From assembly GCF_032460525.1 (NCBI RefSeq), contig NZ_CP135963.1, forward strand, positions 496,001-560,000: DNA of 64,000 nt, read 5' to 3'. The notes below the pieces were generated by a model. It ran no database searches, was not told where the DNA came from, and was given only the letters and a program-made list of their open reading frames with translations. Position 1 is the first letter of the stretch. The number at the start of each line of letters is the position of its first letter. The position numbers and the translations under genes are program-made. Positions 1-11,597 of this stretch are shown here, piece after piece. This DNA comes from Geodermatophilus sp. DSM 44513 (GTDB lineage Bacteria > Actinomycetota > Actinomycetes > Mycobacteriales > Geodermatophilaceae).

Positions 1-26
1 TCGCACGCCCCGGGACAGGCGCAGGT

Positions 27-572
27 CTAGCCGTCCTCGACGTCCCGGGACTCCCCGGCCAGGAACCGCCGCCGCCGCTCCCGGGCGACGGCCAGCCAGC
101 GCGCGTCCAGCCGGGCCTCGGCCCGTTCCCGGGGGGAGTCGCCGGGCTGCGGCCGCTGGTGGTCCTCCGGTGTGCCCTGCACCCGCCGGACGGCGTCGCG
201 CAGGTCGCGGCGGCGGTCGAAGGTGTACCAGGGGTCCTGGGGGTCGCGGCCGTGCTGCCCGAGCGCGTACCACCACCGGTCGTCGCCGTGGCGGGTGTCG
301 AGGTGGGCGGGGTAGAACCGGCCGCCCTCGTCGCGGACCGCGTCGGCGTCCATGCCGGCCGCCTCCCGGCCCTCGGCGTCCAGCAGCGCCAGCCGCAGCC
401 CGGCCAGCTCCGCGGCCCGTGCCAGGACCCGCGCGTCCATCCCCGAGCGGCCGCTCTCGACTGCCGCGACGGCGGACTTCGACACGCCGACCCGGGCCGC
501 GAGCTCCCGCTGGGAGAGGTCGGCGACCCGGCGGATGCGGCGCACCAGGCCGCTGAGCTGGTCGTCGGTCAC
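27..572 (-). CDS. XRE-family helix-turn-helix protein
   Basis: 181-residue protein starting at a GTG. Residues about 8-60 form a Cro/C1-type helix-turn-helix (LSQRELAARVGVSKSAVAAVESGR), so it should bind DNA. The remaining 120 residues are rich in Trp, Asp and Arg (WWYALGQHGRD, then a basic C-terminal helix) and match no domain I recognise. The open frame continues far upstream, but only the part after this GTG looks like a folded protein. It is followed upstream by an intergenic region with two long palindromes. The target is unknown; an antitoxin-like role is possible but no partner toxin is adjacent. Confidence 0.8.
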   Translation of the reverse strand: MTDDQLSGLVRRIRRVADLSQRELAARVGVSKSAVAAVESGRSGMDARVLARAAELAGLRLALLDAEGREAAGMDADAVRDEGGRFYPAHLDTRHGDDRWWYALGQHGRDPQDPWYTFDRRRDLRDAVRRVQGTPEDHQRPQPGDSPRERAEARLDARWLAVARERRRRFLAGESRDVEDG

Positions 573-628
573 CGCCCGAGCATCCGGGCCGGTGGCGGCG
601 CGCGGGGGTCGGCGTGTCCACCTGGGGA

Positions 629-731
629 AGCTCGTGCTCTGCCCACAGTGCTGGGCAGAGCACGAGCTGCCGGAGGTGGTAGATGGCCGGCCGCCCTTCG
701 TGCTCTGCCCACGGTGCTGGGCAGAGCACGA
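629..731. repeat. Two near-identical long palindromes
   Basis: Two hairpins share one core. In the first, AGCTCGTGCTCTGCCCA (629-645) pairs perfectly with 652-668 around the loop CAGTGC. In the second, TCGTGCTCTGCCCA (698-711) pairs with 718-731 around CGGTGC. They lie in the 257-base gap between the XRE gene and the phospholipase D-like gene, both on the minus strand. They could end transcription of the latter or be copies of a dispersed palindromic repeat. Confidence 0.85.
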
Positions 732-762
732 GCTCCCGGGAGGGGACACCGGGTGGGTGGGT

Positions 763-798
763 CCGCGGCTCCCGGGGCGGCCCGCGGCTCCCGGGGCG
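763..798. repeat. Tandem 17-bp direct repeat
   Basis: CCGCGGCTCCCGGGGCG occurs at 763-779 and again at 782-798, just past the stop codon of the phospholipase D-like gene. Each copy is GC-rich with partial self-complementarity. No function is evident beyond a possible terminator role. Confidence 0.6.
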
Positions 799-829
799 TC
801 AGCGGTGGTGCCGGTCGGGCCCGGGCGGG

Positions 830-2422
830 TCAGAAGTCGCCGCGCAGCCGCATGCCCAGCGAGCGGCCGTCGGGGTCGACCAGCAGCCGGTAGACCGGCG
901 TGGCCCAGACCCGGTCCCGGCGGGACAGCCGCTCGGGGGTGTGCGGGCGCAGCCGCCCGGGTGGCCGGGGGCCGCGGCGGCCACCGTCGTGCCAGGCGTC
1001 CAGGGCCGCTGCGCTCGCGTCCAGCGCGGCCACGAACGCCCCCGGGTCGAGCAGGTCGTCGTCCTCGCTGCCGTCGGCGGCCCGGTCCAGGTGCTCGCGG
1101 GCCAGTCGCAGCCGCAGGTCGCGGGCGAAGACCCGGGCCCCGTCCCCGGCGCCGGTCGGGTCCCGGGGCTCGCGCGGGTCCCGCGTGCTGTCCAGCACCG
1201 CGGAGGACAACTCGCTGTCGTGCGTCCAGGAGCGCCGGTTGAAGTTGTCGCTGCCGACGCTGGCCCACACGTCGTCCACCACGCACACCTTGGCGTGCAC
1301 GTATACCGGCGTCCCCCGGTGGTTCTCCACGTCGAAGACGTGCACGCGGTCGGTCCCGGCCCGGCGGCACATCTCGATGGCCTGCCACCGCCCGACGTAC
1401 TGCGGCGTCACCGCGAAGGTGCCCTCCTGGTCGGGCACCCGGGGCACCACGACGACCAGGTGCAGGTCCGGGTTGTCCCGCAGCGCCTCGGCGAAGAGCC
1501 GGGCCACCTCGCCGGACCACATGTACTGGTCCTCCAGGTAGACCAGCCGGCGCGCCCGGGTGATCGCCTTGGAGTAGCCGCGGGCCACCGAGCGCTCCCC
1601 GCGCGGGGCAAAGTCGTACCCGGGCCGGAGGGCGGGGTAGGTCCGCAGCGACTGCACCAGGTGCGGCCCGGCCGGCGGGGGAGCGGGCAGCTGCGGCGGC
1701 AGGGGCTCGGCGACGAGGTCGGCCCCGCGGATGCGGTCGCGCACCCAGGCCAGCGGGTTGTGCGAGTCGGGACTGGTGGGGTCGTCCCACCGCTCGCGGA
1801 AGACGGTGTCCAGGACGCCGACGGCCGGTCCGCGGATCTCCAGCTGCACGTCGTGCCAGGGCGGGGTCGGCCCGTACTCCGCGGCCATCGGCACCGCCTG
1901 CGGGTCGCCCCCGTGGTCGGCGTCGTCGCGGCGGCTGTGGCACAGGTCGATGCCGCCGACGAAGGCGACGTCCCGGGTGGCGTCCTGGTCGTGGCGGAGC
2001 ACGACCAGCTTCTGGTGGTGGCTGCCGCCGCGGCGCACCCGCTGGTCGAGGATGACCATCCCGCCGCCGTCCTCGACCTCGGCGTCGAGGGCGCGGTTGG
2101 CCTCCTTGCTGAACGACATCCAGTCGGTGTGCGACCGCCACACCAGACCGCGCACGGTGACCCCGCGGCGCACCGCCTCGGTGAACAGCTGGGCGACCGT
2201 CGGCCCGCCCGGGCGCAGCTCCTCGTCGGGGTCGCCGCGCCAGTCGGTGAAGAACAGGTGGTCGCCCTCGTCGAGGACCTGCACGCACTCCACCAGCCGG
2301 TCGAAGTAGGTCACGCCGTGCACGAGCGGTTCGGCGTGGTTGCCCTCGGTGTACGCGGGCAGGTCGGACGCCGGGTTGCCGCGCTCCTCGGCCGTCAGCA
2401 GCCAGCGCTCCGCGTCGTCCAC
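830..2422 (-). CDS. Phospholipase D-like protein
   Basis: About 530 residues with two HKD motifs typical of the phospholipase D superfamily. The first is HQK at residues 136-138; the second is HAK at 376-378, followed by [11 protein letters not shown]. The two halves form one active site that uses a phosphohistidine intermediate to hydrolyse or transfer phosphodiesters, usually on phospholipids. There is no clear signal peptide. The GTG at 2422 is preferred because the family homology begins there ([13 protein letters not shown]). An ATG at 2461 would add 13 residues but has no ribosome binding site and crowds the divergent lysC promoter. Substrate unknown. Confidence 0.85.
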   Translation of the reverse strand: MDDAERWLLTAEERGNPASDLPAYTEGNHAEPLVHGVTYFDRLVECVQVLDEGDHLFFTDWRGDPDEELRPGGPTVAQLFTEAVRRGVTVRGLVWRSHTDWMSFSKEANRALDAEVEDGGGMVILDQRVRRGGSHHQKLVVLRHDQDATRDVAFVGGIDLCHSRRDDADHGGDPQAVPMAAEYGPTPPWHDVQLEIRGPAVGVLDTVFRERWDDPTSPDSHNPLAWVRDRIRGADLVAEPLPPQLPAPPPAGPHLVQSLRTYPALRPGYDFAPRGERSVARGYSKAITRARRLVYLEDQYMWSGEVARLFAEALRDNPDLHLVVVVPRVPDQEGTFAVTPQYVGRWQAIEMCRRAGTDRVHVFDVENHRGTPVYVHAKVCVVDDVWASVGSDNFNRRSWTHDSELSSAVLDSTRDPREPRDPTGAGDGARVFARDLRLRLAREHLDRAADGSEDDDLLDPGAFVAALDASAAALDAWHDGGRRGPRPPGRLRPHTPERLSRRDRVWATPVYRLLVDPDGRSLGMRLRGDF

Positions 2423-2482
2423 CGGGTGATCACAACGTCCTGCCCCCGGGGACGCAACCACGGCCGCCCCGGGGGACGTCGG

Positions 2483-2488
2483 TAACCT
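2483..2488 (+). promoter_or_regulatory. -10 element of lysC, probably leaderless
   Basis: TAACCT ends 8 bases before the GTG start of lysC and there is no ribosome binding site in between. That spacing places transcription at or beside the start codon, as in leaderless actinobacterial mRNAs. Confidence 0.55.
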
Positions 2489-2496
2489 CGTGCCCC

Positions 2497-4826
<2,330 letters not shown>

Positions 4827-4829
<3 letters not shown>

Positions 4830-4875
4830 CCGGAGTGTGGGAGTGCAGGAAACCTGCACTCCCACACTCCGGTCA
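4827..4875. terminator. Bidirectional hairpin terminator spanning both stop codons
   Basis: A perfect 23-bp stem (4827-4849 with 4853-4875) around an AAA loop. The asd TGA forms one end of the stem and the TGA of the convergent S9 peptidase forms the other. There is no U-tract on either side, common for actinobacterial terminators. Confidence 0.85.
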
Positions 4876-6681
4876 GGGCGTCACGTGGCGGAGCGCGAAG
4901 GCGAGGGCGACCTCCACCTGGCGGATGGTCTCCTCGATGACCAGCGAGCCGTGGCCGGCGTCGAAGCGGTACACCTCGTGCGGCCGGTCCAGCTCGGTCA
5001 GCCGGGCCAGGTAGTTGTCGATCTGCCGGATCGGGCAGCGCGGGTCGTTGGCGCCGGCCACCACCAGTACCGGCGCGCGCACCTGCTCGACGTAGGTGAT
5101 CGGCGAGGAGCGCAGGTAGACGTCGCGCACCTCGTCGGGTGAGCCGCCGAACAGCGCCCGGTCGTAGGCGCGCAAGCCCTCCATCTCGTCCTCGTAGGCG
5201 GCCAGGTAGTCCGCCACCGGCACCTCGGCGATGCCGGCGGCCCAGCGCCCGGGCTGGGTGCCCAGGCCCAGCAGGGTGAGGAAGCCGCCCCACGACCCGC
5301 CCGAGATGAGCGCCCGCGCCGGGTCGAGGAAGCCCTCCTCCACCAGCGCGTCGTACACCGCCGCGACGTCCTCGAGCTCGGTGAGCCCGGGCCGGCCGGT
5401 GAGCGCGTCCCGCCACGCGGACCCGTAGCCGGTCGACCCGCGGTAGTTCACGTGCACGACCGCGTACCCGGCGTCCACGTAGGCCGCCCGGCGGGCGCGG
5501 TAGGAGTCGTCGTCGGCGGCCTCCGGCCCGCCGTGCACCAGGAAGGCCGTGGCGTACGGCGGCTCCCCGGCCGGGCGCACCACCAGGGCGTGCACGTCGC
5601 CGCCCGGGCCGGGCACCCAGCGGTCCTCGACCGGGTAGGCCGCCGGCGGCTCCGCACCGGGCGCGGCGAGCACCACCGGCCCGTCGGCGCGGCGGACCAC
5701 CGGGGGCCGCTCGGCGTTGGACCAGGCCAGCTCCACGGTGCCGTCCGGGCGGGCGGTGGCCCCGCGGACGACGCCGCGCGGGGTGTCCAGCTGCTCCAGC
5801 GCGCCGGTGGTCAGGTCGTAGCGGTACAGCTCGCTGCGCGCGGCGTGGTCGTGGCCGACCAGCAGCGCCGAGCCGTCGGGGTACCAGCCGGCGGTCACGT
5901 CACCGGGCAGGTCCAGGACGACCTCGGTCTCGGTGTCGGTGCCGACGTCCCAGACCAGCAGCTCCTCGCGGCCGCGGCGCTCGTGACCGACCAGCAGCCG
6001 CCGGTCGCCGGGGAGCGGGGCGAACTCCAGTGCGTGCAGCCCGCGGCCCTCGCCGTCCCACTTCTCCGCGACGACGTCGGGGGCGTCCTCGGTCGTGGTG
6101 GCGGTCCGCAGCACCCGCAGCGCCGGGTAGCGCGGGTCGCCGTGCTCGGAGTGCGAGACGACCAGCAGGTCCTCGTCGTGGGTGAGCGCGTCGACCGAGG
6201 CCGGGTCCGCGTGTCGGTACACCACCCGCGGCGTGCCGCCGGCCGGGGCCAGCCACAGCTCGGAGCCGTCGTCGGTGGACCGGCCGACCACCACCACCGA
6301 CGACCCGACCTCCAGCCCCGCCGGGTAGGCCGGACCCACCTCGGGGACGGCGACCCGGTCCTCCCCGCCGGCGAAGGGCTGGGTCATCCAGACGCCGAAC
6401 TCGTCGCCGTCGGTGTCGGCGAACCACCAGATCGTCTCGCCGTCCGGGCTGAGCGTGCCGATCAGCGTGCCGTTGGGCCGGTCGGTGGCCTGCCGGTGGA
6501 CGTCGGTGCCGCGGTCCCAGGCGTACTGCTCGACGACGCCGCTGACGTCGGAGGAGTACAGGCTGCGGTGCGGGGCCTGCAGCGCCCAGTCGGGCAGGCT
6601 CACCCGGGGGGCGCGGAAGCGGGCCTGCCAGCGGGCGGTGACCTCGGGAGGCAGGGCGGGGACGGTGGGCTGGGCGGTCAC
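4873..6681 (-). CDS. S9-family prolyl oligopeptidase-like serine peptidase
   Basis: 602 residues. The N-terminal ~340 residues show beta-propeller-like repeats (PDGETIWWF, PDGSALLVG). The C-terminal alpha/beta-hydrolase domain has the nucleophile in GGSWGGF, the acid in GANDPRCP and the histidine in DAGHG. Such enzymes cleave small peptides, often after proline or as acylaminoacyl peptidases. No signal peptide is visible, so it is probably cytoplasmic. The GTG at 6681 (VTAQPTVPAL) is preferred over an upstream ATG because homology begins there. It converges on asd. Confidence 0.9.
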   Translation of the reverse strand: MTAQPTVPALPPEVTARWQARFRAPRVSLPDWALQAPHRSLYSSDVSGVVEQYAWDRGTDVHRQATDRPNGTLIGTLSPDGETIWWFADTDGDEFGVWMTQPFAGGEDRVAVPEVGPAYPAGLEVGSSVVVVGRSTDDGSELWLAPAGGTPRVVYRHADPASVDALTHDEDLLVVSHSEHGDPRYPALRVLRTATTTEDAPDVVAEKWDGEGRGLHALEFAPLPGDRRLLVGHERRGREELLVWDVGTDTETEVVLDLPGDVTAGWYPDGSALLVGHDHAARSELYRYDLTTGALEQLDTPRGVVRGATARPDGTVELAWSNAERPPVVRRADGPVVLAAPGAEPPAAYPVEDRWVPGPGGDVHALVVRPAGEPPYATAFLVHGGPEAADDDSYRARRAAYVDAGYAVVHVNYRGSTGYGSAWRDALTGRPGLTELEDVAAVYDALVEEGFLDPARALISGGSWGGFLTLLGLGTQPGRWAAGIAEVPVADYLAAYEDEMEGLRAYDRALFGGSPDEVRDVYLRSSPITYVEQVRAPVLVVAGANDPRCPIRQIDNYLARLTELDRPHEVYRFDAGHGSLVIEETIRQVEVALAFALRHVTP

Positions 6682-6710
6682 CCGTCCATTGTCCCCGGCA
6701 CCGGAACGCA

Positions 6711-6738
6711 CCAGGGGCCGCCTCGCGGCGGCCCCTGG
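6711..6738 (-). terminator. Hairpin downstream of tRNA-Pro
   Basis: CCAGGGGCCGCC (6711-6722) pairs perfectly with 6727-6738 around a TCGC loop, just past the 3' end of the tRNA. It probably ends the tRNA transcript before the peptidase gene. Confidence 0.7.
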
Positions 6739-6743
6739 ACAGC

Positions 6744-6818
<75 letters not shown>

Positions 6819-6850
6819 AGGTACGCCGACGAGTCTAGCCGACGCCCGGC

Positions 6851-7777
6851 TCAGCCCCGACGGGCGGTGAGGGTGAGCAGCGTCGCCTCCGGCGGGCAGG
6901 CGAACCGGGCCGGGGCGTACGGGCTGGTGCCCAGGCCGGCGGAGACGTGCAGCCAGGTGCCGTGCGGGTGGTCCACCGAGGGCTCGGCCCAGCGGTGCAG
7001 CCAGCGGGCCCGGGCCCGGTCGATGCCGCAGTTGGTGACCAGCGCCCCGTAGAAGGGCACCCGCAGCTGCCCCCCGTGGGTGTGCCCGCACAGCAGCAGG
7101 TCGTGACCGTCGGCGGCGAACCGGTCGAGCACCCGGGGCTCGGGGGAGTGGGCCAGCCCGATCCGCAGGTCCGCGGCCGGGTCGGCCCGCCCGGCGACGT
7201 CGTCGTAGCGGTCGCGGCCCAGGTGCGAGTCGTCGACGCCGGCGAACACGATCCGCCGTCCGGCGACGACGAGCTCGCCGCGGGCGTTGGTGAGGTCCAG
7301 CCAGCCGCGGGCGGTGAGCCCGTCGCGCAGCTCCCGCCAGGGCAGCTCGTCGCCGTGCACCCGCACGTGGTCGGGCCGGAAGTACTTGAGCGGGTTCTTC
7401 GGTCGCGGCGCGTGGTAGTCGTTGCTGGCCAGCACGAAGACCCCGGGGCGGTCCAGCAGCGGCTCCAGGGCGCGCAGCGTCCCGGGGACGGCGTCGTGGC
7501 CGGCCAGGTTGTCGCCGGTGTCGACGACCAGGTCGGGCTCCAGGGCGGCCAGCGAGGCCACCCACTCCTGCTTGGACCGCTGCCCGGCGGTCATGTGCAG
7601 GTCGGACAGGTGCAGCACCCGCAGCGGCGCCGAGCCCGGCGCGAGGACCGGGACCTCGAAGCGGCGCAGCGTCCAGCGGGTGCGCTCGTAGAGGGAGGCG
7701 TAGGCAGCTCCGGCGATGGCGATCCCCGCGGTCGCAGACGCGAGGACGGCGGCCGGGGGGGCGGTGGTCGCGCGCAC
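6851..7777 (-). CDS. Metallophosphoesterase, membrane anchored
   Basis: 308 residues. An N-terminal hydrophobic segment (about 8-28) suggests a signal anchor. The calcineurin-like metal site follows: HLSDLHM, then VDTGDN, SNDYH and a later HTHGGQ. These residues bind two metals for phosphoester hydrolysis, and the protein resembles the YkuE-type group. It lies upstream of tRNA-Pro on the same strand and diverges from the yqeY-like gene. Substrate unknown. Confidence 0.9.
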   Translation of the reverse strand: MRATTAPPAAVLASATAGIAIAGAAYASLYERTRWTLRRFEVPVLAPGSAPLRVLHLSDLHMTAGQRSKQEWVASLAALEPDLVVDTGDNLAGHDAVPGTLRALEPLLDRPGVFVLASNDYHAPRPKNPLKYFRPDHVRVHGDELPWRELRDGLTARGWLDLTNARGELVVAGRRIVFAGVDDSHLGRDRYDDVAGRADPAADLRIGLAHSPEPRVLDRFAADGHDLLLCGHTHGGQLRVPFYGALVTNCGIDRARARWLHRWAEPSVDHPHGTWLHVSAGLGTSPYAPARFACPPEATLLTLTARRG

Positions 7778-7831
7778 GGCAGCCGAGCGTACGGGCGCGC
7801 CCCCGGATCACGCCGTGCGAGGCTGGGGCCC

Positions 7832-8284
7832 GTGTCCACCCTGAAGGAGACCCTGCGCGTCGACCTGACCACCGCGATGAAGTCCCGCGACGAGCTGCGC
7901 ACCGCCACGCTGCGGATGGTGCTGGCGGCGGTCAGCGCCGAGGAGGTGGCCGGCAAGGAGGCCCGCGAGCTCGCCGACGACGAGGTGCAGGCGGTGCTCC
8001 GCCGGGAGGCCAAGAAGCGCCGCGAGGCCGCGGAGGCCTTCGCCTCGGCCGGTCGCACCGAGCAGGCCGCCCGGGAGCGCGCCGAGGGCGACGTGGTCGC
8101 CGCCTACCTGCCGGCCCAGCTGGAGGACGCCGACCTGGCCGCCCTGGTCGCCGACGTCATCACCCGCACCGGGGCCAGCGGCATGCGGGACATGGGCCGG
8201 GTCATGGGTGCGGTGAGCGGTGAGGTCGCGGGCCGCGCGGAGGGCGGCCGGGTGGCCGCGGAGGTCCGCCGCCAGCTCGGCTGA
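7832..8284 (+). CDS. GatB/YqeY domain protein
   Basis: 150-residue all-helical protein of the YqeY family, related to the tail domain of the GatB amidotransferase subunit. Typical features are the N-terminal STLKETLRVDLTTAMK, the KKRREAAEAF helix, and the C-terminal RDMGRVMGAV segment. The family role is not settled; a tRNA-related function is suspected. GTG start at 7832. It ends 2 bases before the convergent penicillin-binding protein gene. Confidence 0.9.
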   Translation: MSTLKETLRVDLTTAMKSRDELRTATLRMVLAAVSAEEVAGKEARELADDEVQAVLRREAKKRREAAEAFASAGRTEQAARERAEGDVVAAYLPAQLEDADLAALVADVITRTGASGMRDMGRVMGAVSGEVAGRAEGGRVAAEVRRQLG

Positions 8285-8286
8285 GC

Positions 8287-10323
8287 TCAGCCGGCCGGCG
8301 GCGGCGGCGCCGGGGCGAAGGGCACCGGCTGCTGCGCGGTGAGGATCGGGGTCATCGCGTCCCCCCAGATGCCGGCACCCAGCGCGCCGCCGTAGCCGCC
8401 GACGTCCTGGTTCTGCAGCGGGCTGAACACCATCACGCTGGCCGCGTACTGCGGGGTGTAGCCGACGAAGCCCACCGAGTCCCGGTCCTGGTTGGTGCCG
8501 GTCTTGCCGGCGATCTGGTGTCCGGGGACGTAGGCCCGTGCGCCGGTCTGGCCGCTGAAGCCCGGCTCGACGTCCTTGCGCAGCATCTGGTTCATGGTGT
8601 CGGCCACCGCGGGGGGCACGGCGGCCTCCGTGCAGCGGTCCTCGCTGCCCAGCGGCCGGCCGTCCTCGCCGGTGAGCGGCTGCCCGGAGCGGTCCAGGAC
8701 CGCGGTGACCGGGCTGGGGTCGCAGCGGGTGCCGCTCGCGGCCAGCGTGCCGACGGAGGTCGCCAGGTCCAGCGGGCTGGTGGCGTCGGGACCGAAGGTG
8801 AACGACCCGCGGTTCTCCGAGATGATCGTGTCCGCCGGGAACTGGTTGGGCGCGTCGAAGTGCATCCCGAGCCGCTGCGCCATCCGCACCGGGCCCTCGA
8901 CGGAGCCCAGTTGGTCCTCCAGGGCCAGGAAGTAGGTGTTGGAGGACCAGTAGAGGGCCTGCTCGAGGTTCAGCGTGCTGGGGTAGCCGTTGCCGACGTT
9001 GTTCACCGAGTACGGCTTCGGCCGGCCCTGCTCCGGGTCCCAGTCGCGGAACACCCGGGACAGGTAGGGCTGCGGCGTGGTGATCGTGTGGCCCGGGCCG
9101 AACCCGGCCTCCAGCGCGGCCGCGGCGGTGAACACCTTGTAGATGGAGCCGGCGCCCTTGCTGGGGACGACGTTGAAGTTGACCGACTCGCACCCGGGGC
9201 CCTCGCACCCGAAACGGCGGTTGCTCGCCATGGCCAGCACGTGGCCGGTGCCCGGCTCGACCGCGGTGAAGACCCCGACCAGCGGGTCCTCGCTGGCCAG
9301 CGTGCCGAGCACCGCCTGGTCGGCGGAGGCCTGCAGGTCCGGCCGCAGCGTCGTCTGGACGGTCAGGCCGCCGTTGTCCAGCAGCTCCTGGCTCAGGCCC
9401 AGCGTCTGGGTGAGGTACTGCTGCACGTAGGCGCAGAAGAAGCCGCTGATCGCCGCGTCGATGCAGCCGTTGGGTGCGCTCGGGCCGGGCACCACCTGCA
9501 CCGGCTGCGCGGAGGTCTCGGCGAACTCGGCCTGCGTGATCATGCCGAGGTCCAGCATCCGCTGCAGCACCTGGTTGCGCCGGTCCTGCCCGTTCTGCGG
9601 GTTGGTGACCGGGTCGTCGACCGACGGGCTCTGCACCAGGCCGGCGAGCATGGCCGCCTGCGGCAGGGTCAGGGCGGCGGCGTCCACGCTGAAGTAGCGC
9701 TGCGCGGCGGCCTGCACGCCGTAGGCGCCCTGGCCGAAGTACACGAGGTTGAGGTAACGGGTGAGGATCTCGTCCTTGGAGTACTGCTCCTCCAGGGCGA
9801 GGGCCAGCCGCGCTTCGCGAAGCTTGCGCCCCACGCTCTCCTCGGTGGCGGCCAGCCGCTCCTCGGCGGTGTCCGCGGTCTGCGCGAGGGTCTGCTTGAC
9901 CAGCTGCTGGGTGAGCGTCGAGCCGCCCTCCTGCACCGAGCCGGCCGCCAGGTTGGTCGCCAGCGCCCGGGCGGTGCCCTGCACGTCCAGGCCGTTGTGC
10001 TCGGTGAAGCGCGAGTCCTCGATGGCCACCAGCGCGTCCTTCATCACCGGCGCGATCCGGTCCGACGGCACCGGCGTCCGGTCGTCCCGGTAGAACATGG
10101 TGAGCAGCGACCCGTCGGCGGCGAGCACGCGGGTGTTGCCGGCCGGCGTCTCGTCGGTGAGCTCGACCGGCAGGGCGTCGAGCAGCGACGCGGAGTTGCG
10201 GGCGACCACGCCCGTGCCGCCGACGAAGGGCAGCATCAGTCCGGCGACCAGGGCTCCGGCGAGGACGATCGTCCCCGCGAGCTTGGCGAGGACCCGGGCG
10301 CGGGGGGTGGCGACGGGAGACAT
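8287..10323 (-). CDS. Class A penicillin-binding protein (PonA2-like)
   Basis: 678 residues. It polymerises and cross-links peptidoglycan at the outer face of the membrane. There is one N-terminal transmembrane helix (about 15-40). The glycosyltransferase domain carries Glu102 in IEDSRFTEH and EGGSTLTQQ (132-140). The transpeptidase domain carries SIYK (Ser393), SSN (460-462) and KTG (607-609). It ends with a Pro-rich tail. Position beside the two ArsA-type genes matches ponA2 of mycobacteria. No PASTA domain is present at the C terminus, unlike mycobacterial PonA2. ATG start; a GTG five codons upstream is possible. Confidence 0.93.
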   Translation of the reverse strand: MSPVATPRARVLAKLAGTIVLAGALVAGLMLPFVGGTGVVARNSASLLDALPVELTDETPAGNTRVLAADGSLLTMFYRDDRTPVPSDRIAPVMKDALVAIEDSRFTEHNGLDVQGTARALATNLAAGSVQEGGSTLTQQLVKQTLAQTADTAEERLAATEESVGRKLREARLALALEEQYSKDEILTRYLNLVYFGQGAYGVQAAAQRYFSVDAAALTLPQAAMLAGLVQSPSVDDPVTNPQNGQDRRNQVLQRMLDLGMITQAEFAETSAQPVQVVPGPSAPNGCIDAAISGFFCAYVQQYLTQTLGLSQELLDNGGLTVQTTLRPDLQASADQAVLGTLASEDPLVGVFTAVEPGTGHVLAMASNRRFGCEGPGCESVNFNVVPSKGAGSIYKVFTAAAALEAGFGPGHTITTPQPYLSRVFRDWDPEQGRPKPYSVNNVGNGYPSTLNLEQALYWSSNTYFLALEDQLGSVEGPVRMAQRLGMHFDAPNQFPADTIISENRGSFTFGPDATSPLDLATSVGTLAASGTRCDPSPVTAVLDRSGQPLTGEDGRPLGSEDRCTEAAVPPAVADTMNQMLRKDVEPGFSGQTGARAYVPGHQIAGKTGTNQDRDSVGFVGYTPQYAASVMVFSPLQNQDVGGYGGALGAGIWGDAMTPILTAQQPVPFAPAPPPPAG

Positions 10324-10364
10324 CGCGGGCCAATGTACGTGGCCGCGGGCACCCGGCGGCCTGG

Positions 10365-11597
10365 TCAGCGGCGGCGCGCGGGGAGGATGCGCCGGCGGGG
10401 CACGCCGGTGGGCGTGTCGCCGTCCGGGCCCGTGAGGGCCTCGGCCATGGCGCGCAGCCCGTCGAGGTCGTGCACGTCGCCCGCGGCCGCCGGCACGGTG
10501 CGGACGGCGACCTCCGGGTGGGCGCTGGTGAACCGGTCGGTCAGCTGCTGCTCCCGGGTGGCCAGCGTCATCCGCTCGGCGTGCACCCGCAGCGCCCCGG
10601 CGGCCAGCTCGGCACCCGCTCCGCCGGCCTCCAGCACCTCCTCGGCCGCGCCGTCGGCCCGGGTCGCCGACAGCGCCGTCGTCGTGGGCGGGTGGGTGCG
10701 GTTGAGCACCAGCCCGGCCAGCGGCATCTGCTCGGTGGACAGCCGGTCGACGAAGTAGGAGGCCTCCCGCAGCGCGTCGGGCTCTGGGGTGGCGACCACG
10801 ACGAACCACGTGCCCGGCCGGCGCAGCAGCTCGTAGGTGGCGGTGGCCCGCTCGCGGAAGCCGCCGAACATGGTGTCCAGCGCGGAGACGAAGGCGGAGA
10901 TGTCCCGCAGCAGCTGGCCGCCGAGGATCTTGGAGATGATCCGGCTGAAGAACAGGAAGCCGGCGCTGGCGATCCGGAACCCGGTCCGGCTGGGCGCGGT
11001 GAGCAGCCGGATCATCGTGCCGTCCAGGAAGCGGCTCATCCGGTTCGGGGCGTCGAGGAAGTCCAGCGCCGACCGCGACGGCGGGGTGTCGACGATGATC
11101 AGGTCCCACCGGTCACCGGCCCGCAGCTGACCCAGCTTCTCCATCGCCATGTACTCCTGCGTGCCCGCGAAGGAGGACGAGAGCGTCTGGTAGAAGGGGT
11201 TGTCCAGGATCTGCTGGGCACGTTCGGGCGTGGAGTGCGCCACGACGATGTCGTCGAACGTGCGCTTCATGTCCAGCATCATCGCGTGCAGCTCACCGGG
11301 CGCCCCGGGGACGGCCACCCGCCGGGGCTCGTTGTCCAGCTCCACCAGCCCCAGGGACTGCGCCAGCCGGCGGGCCGGGTCGATGGTGAGGACGACGACG
11401 GTGCGGCCGGCCTGGGCCGCGGCCATCGCCAGGGCCGCCGACGTCGTCGTCTTGCCCACGCCGCCGGCGCCGCAGCAGACCACGATGCGGGTCCCGGGGT
11501 CGGTGACCAGCTCGGCCAGCTCCAGGGGCAGCGCCTCGGGCGCGGGCGGTGCCGGCGGGCGCGGCTGCCGGCGGGTGCGCGCGGTCGTCTGCGTCAC
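10365..11597 (-). CDS. ArsA/GET3-family ATPase, second gene
   Basis: 410 residues with the deviant P-loop [10 protein letters not shown] near 43-52 and the switch motif [15 protein letters not shown]. It belongs to the anion-transporting ATPase/GET3 group of P-loop ATPases. The mycobacterial counterpart is Rv3680. Its GTG start overlaps the stop of the upstream ATPase (GTGA), so the two are made together and probably form a heteromer. A Pro-rich stretch precedes the ATPase core. There is no arsenic gene nearby, so a role in arsenite export is unlikely. Confidence 0.92.
   Translation of the reverse strand: MTQTTARTRRQPRPPAPPAPEALPLELAELVTDPGTRIVVCCGAGGVGKTTTSAALAMAAAQAGRTVVVLTIDPARRLAQSLGLVELDNEPRRVAVPGAPGELHAMMLDMKRTFDDIVVAHSTPERAQQILDNPFYQTLSSSFAGTQEYMAMEKLGQLRAGDRWDLIIVDTPPSRSALDFLDAPNRMSRFLDGTMIRLLTAPSRTGFRIASAGFLFFSRIISKILGGQLLRDISAFVSALDTMFGGFRERATATYELLRRPGTWFVVVATPEPDALREASYFVDRLSTEQMPLAGLVLNRTHPPTTTALSATRADGAAEEVLEAGGAGAELAAGALRVHAERMTLATREQQLTDRFTSAHPEVAVRTVPAAAGDVHDLDGLRAMAEALTGPDGDTPTGVPRRRILPARRR

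Noticed and set aside
27..2288. Very long minus-strand open frame over the phospholipase D-like gene
   Set aside because: Its composition is Arg/Pro/Gly repeats typical of a GC-rich shadow frame; only the last 181 codons encode a recognisable protein.
683..2485. 600-codon plus-strand frame opposite the phospholipase D-like gene
   Set aside because: Antisense shadow with no domain; the minus strand encodes both HKD motifs.
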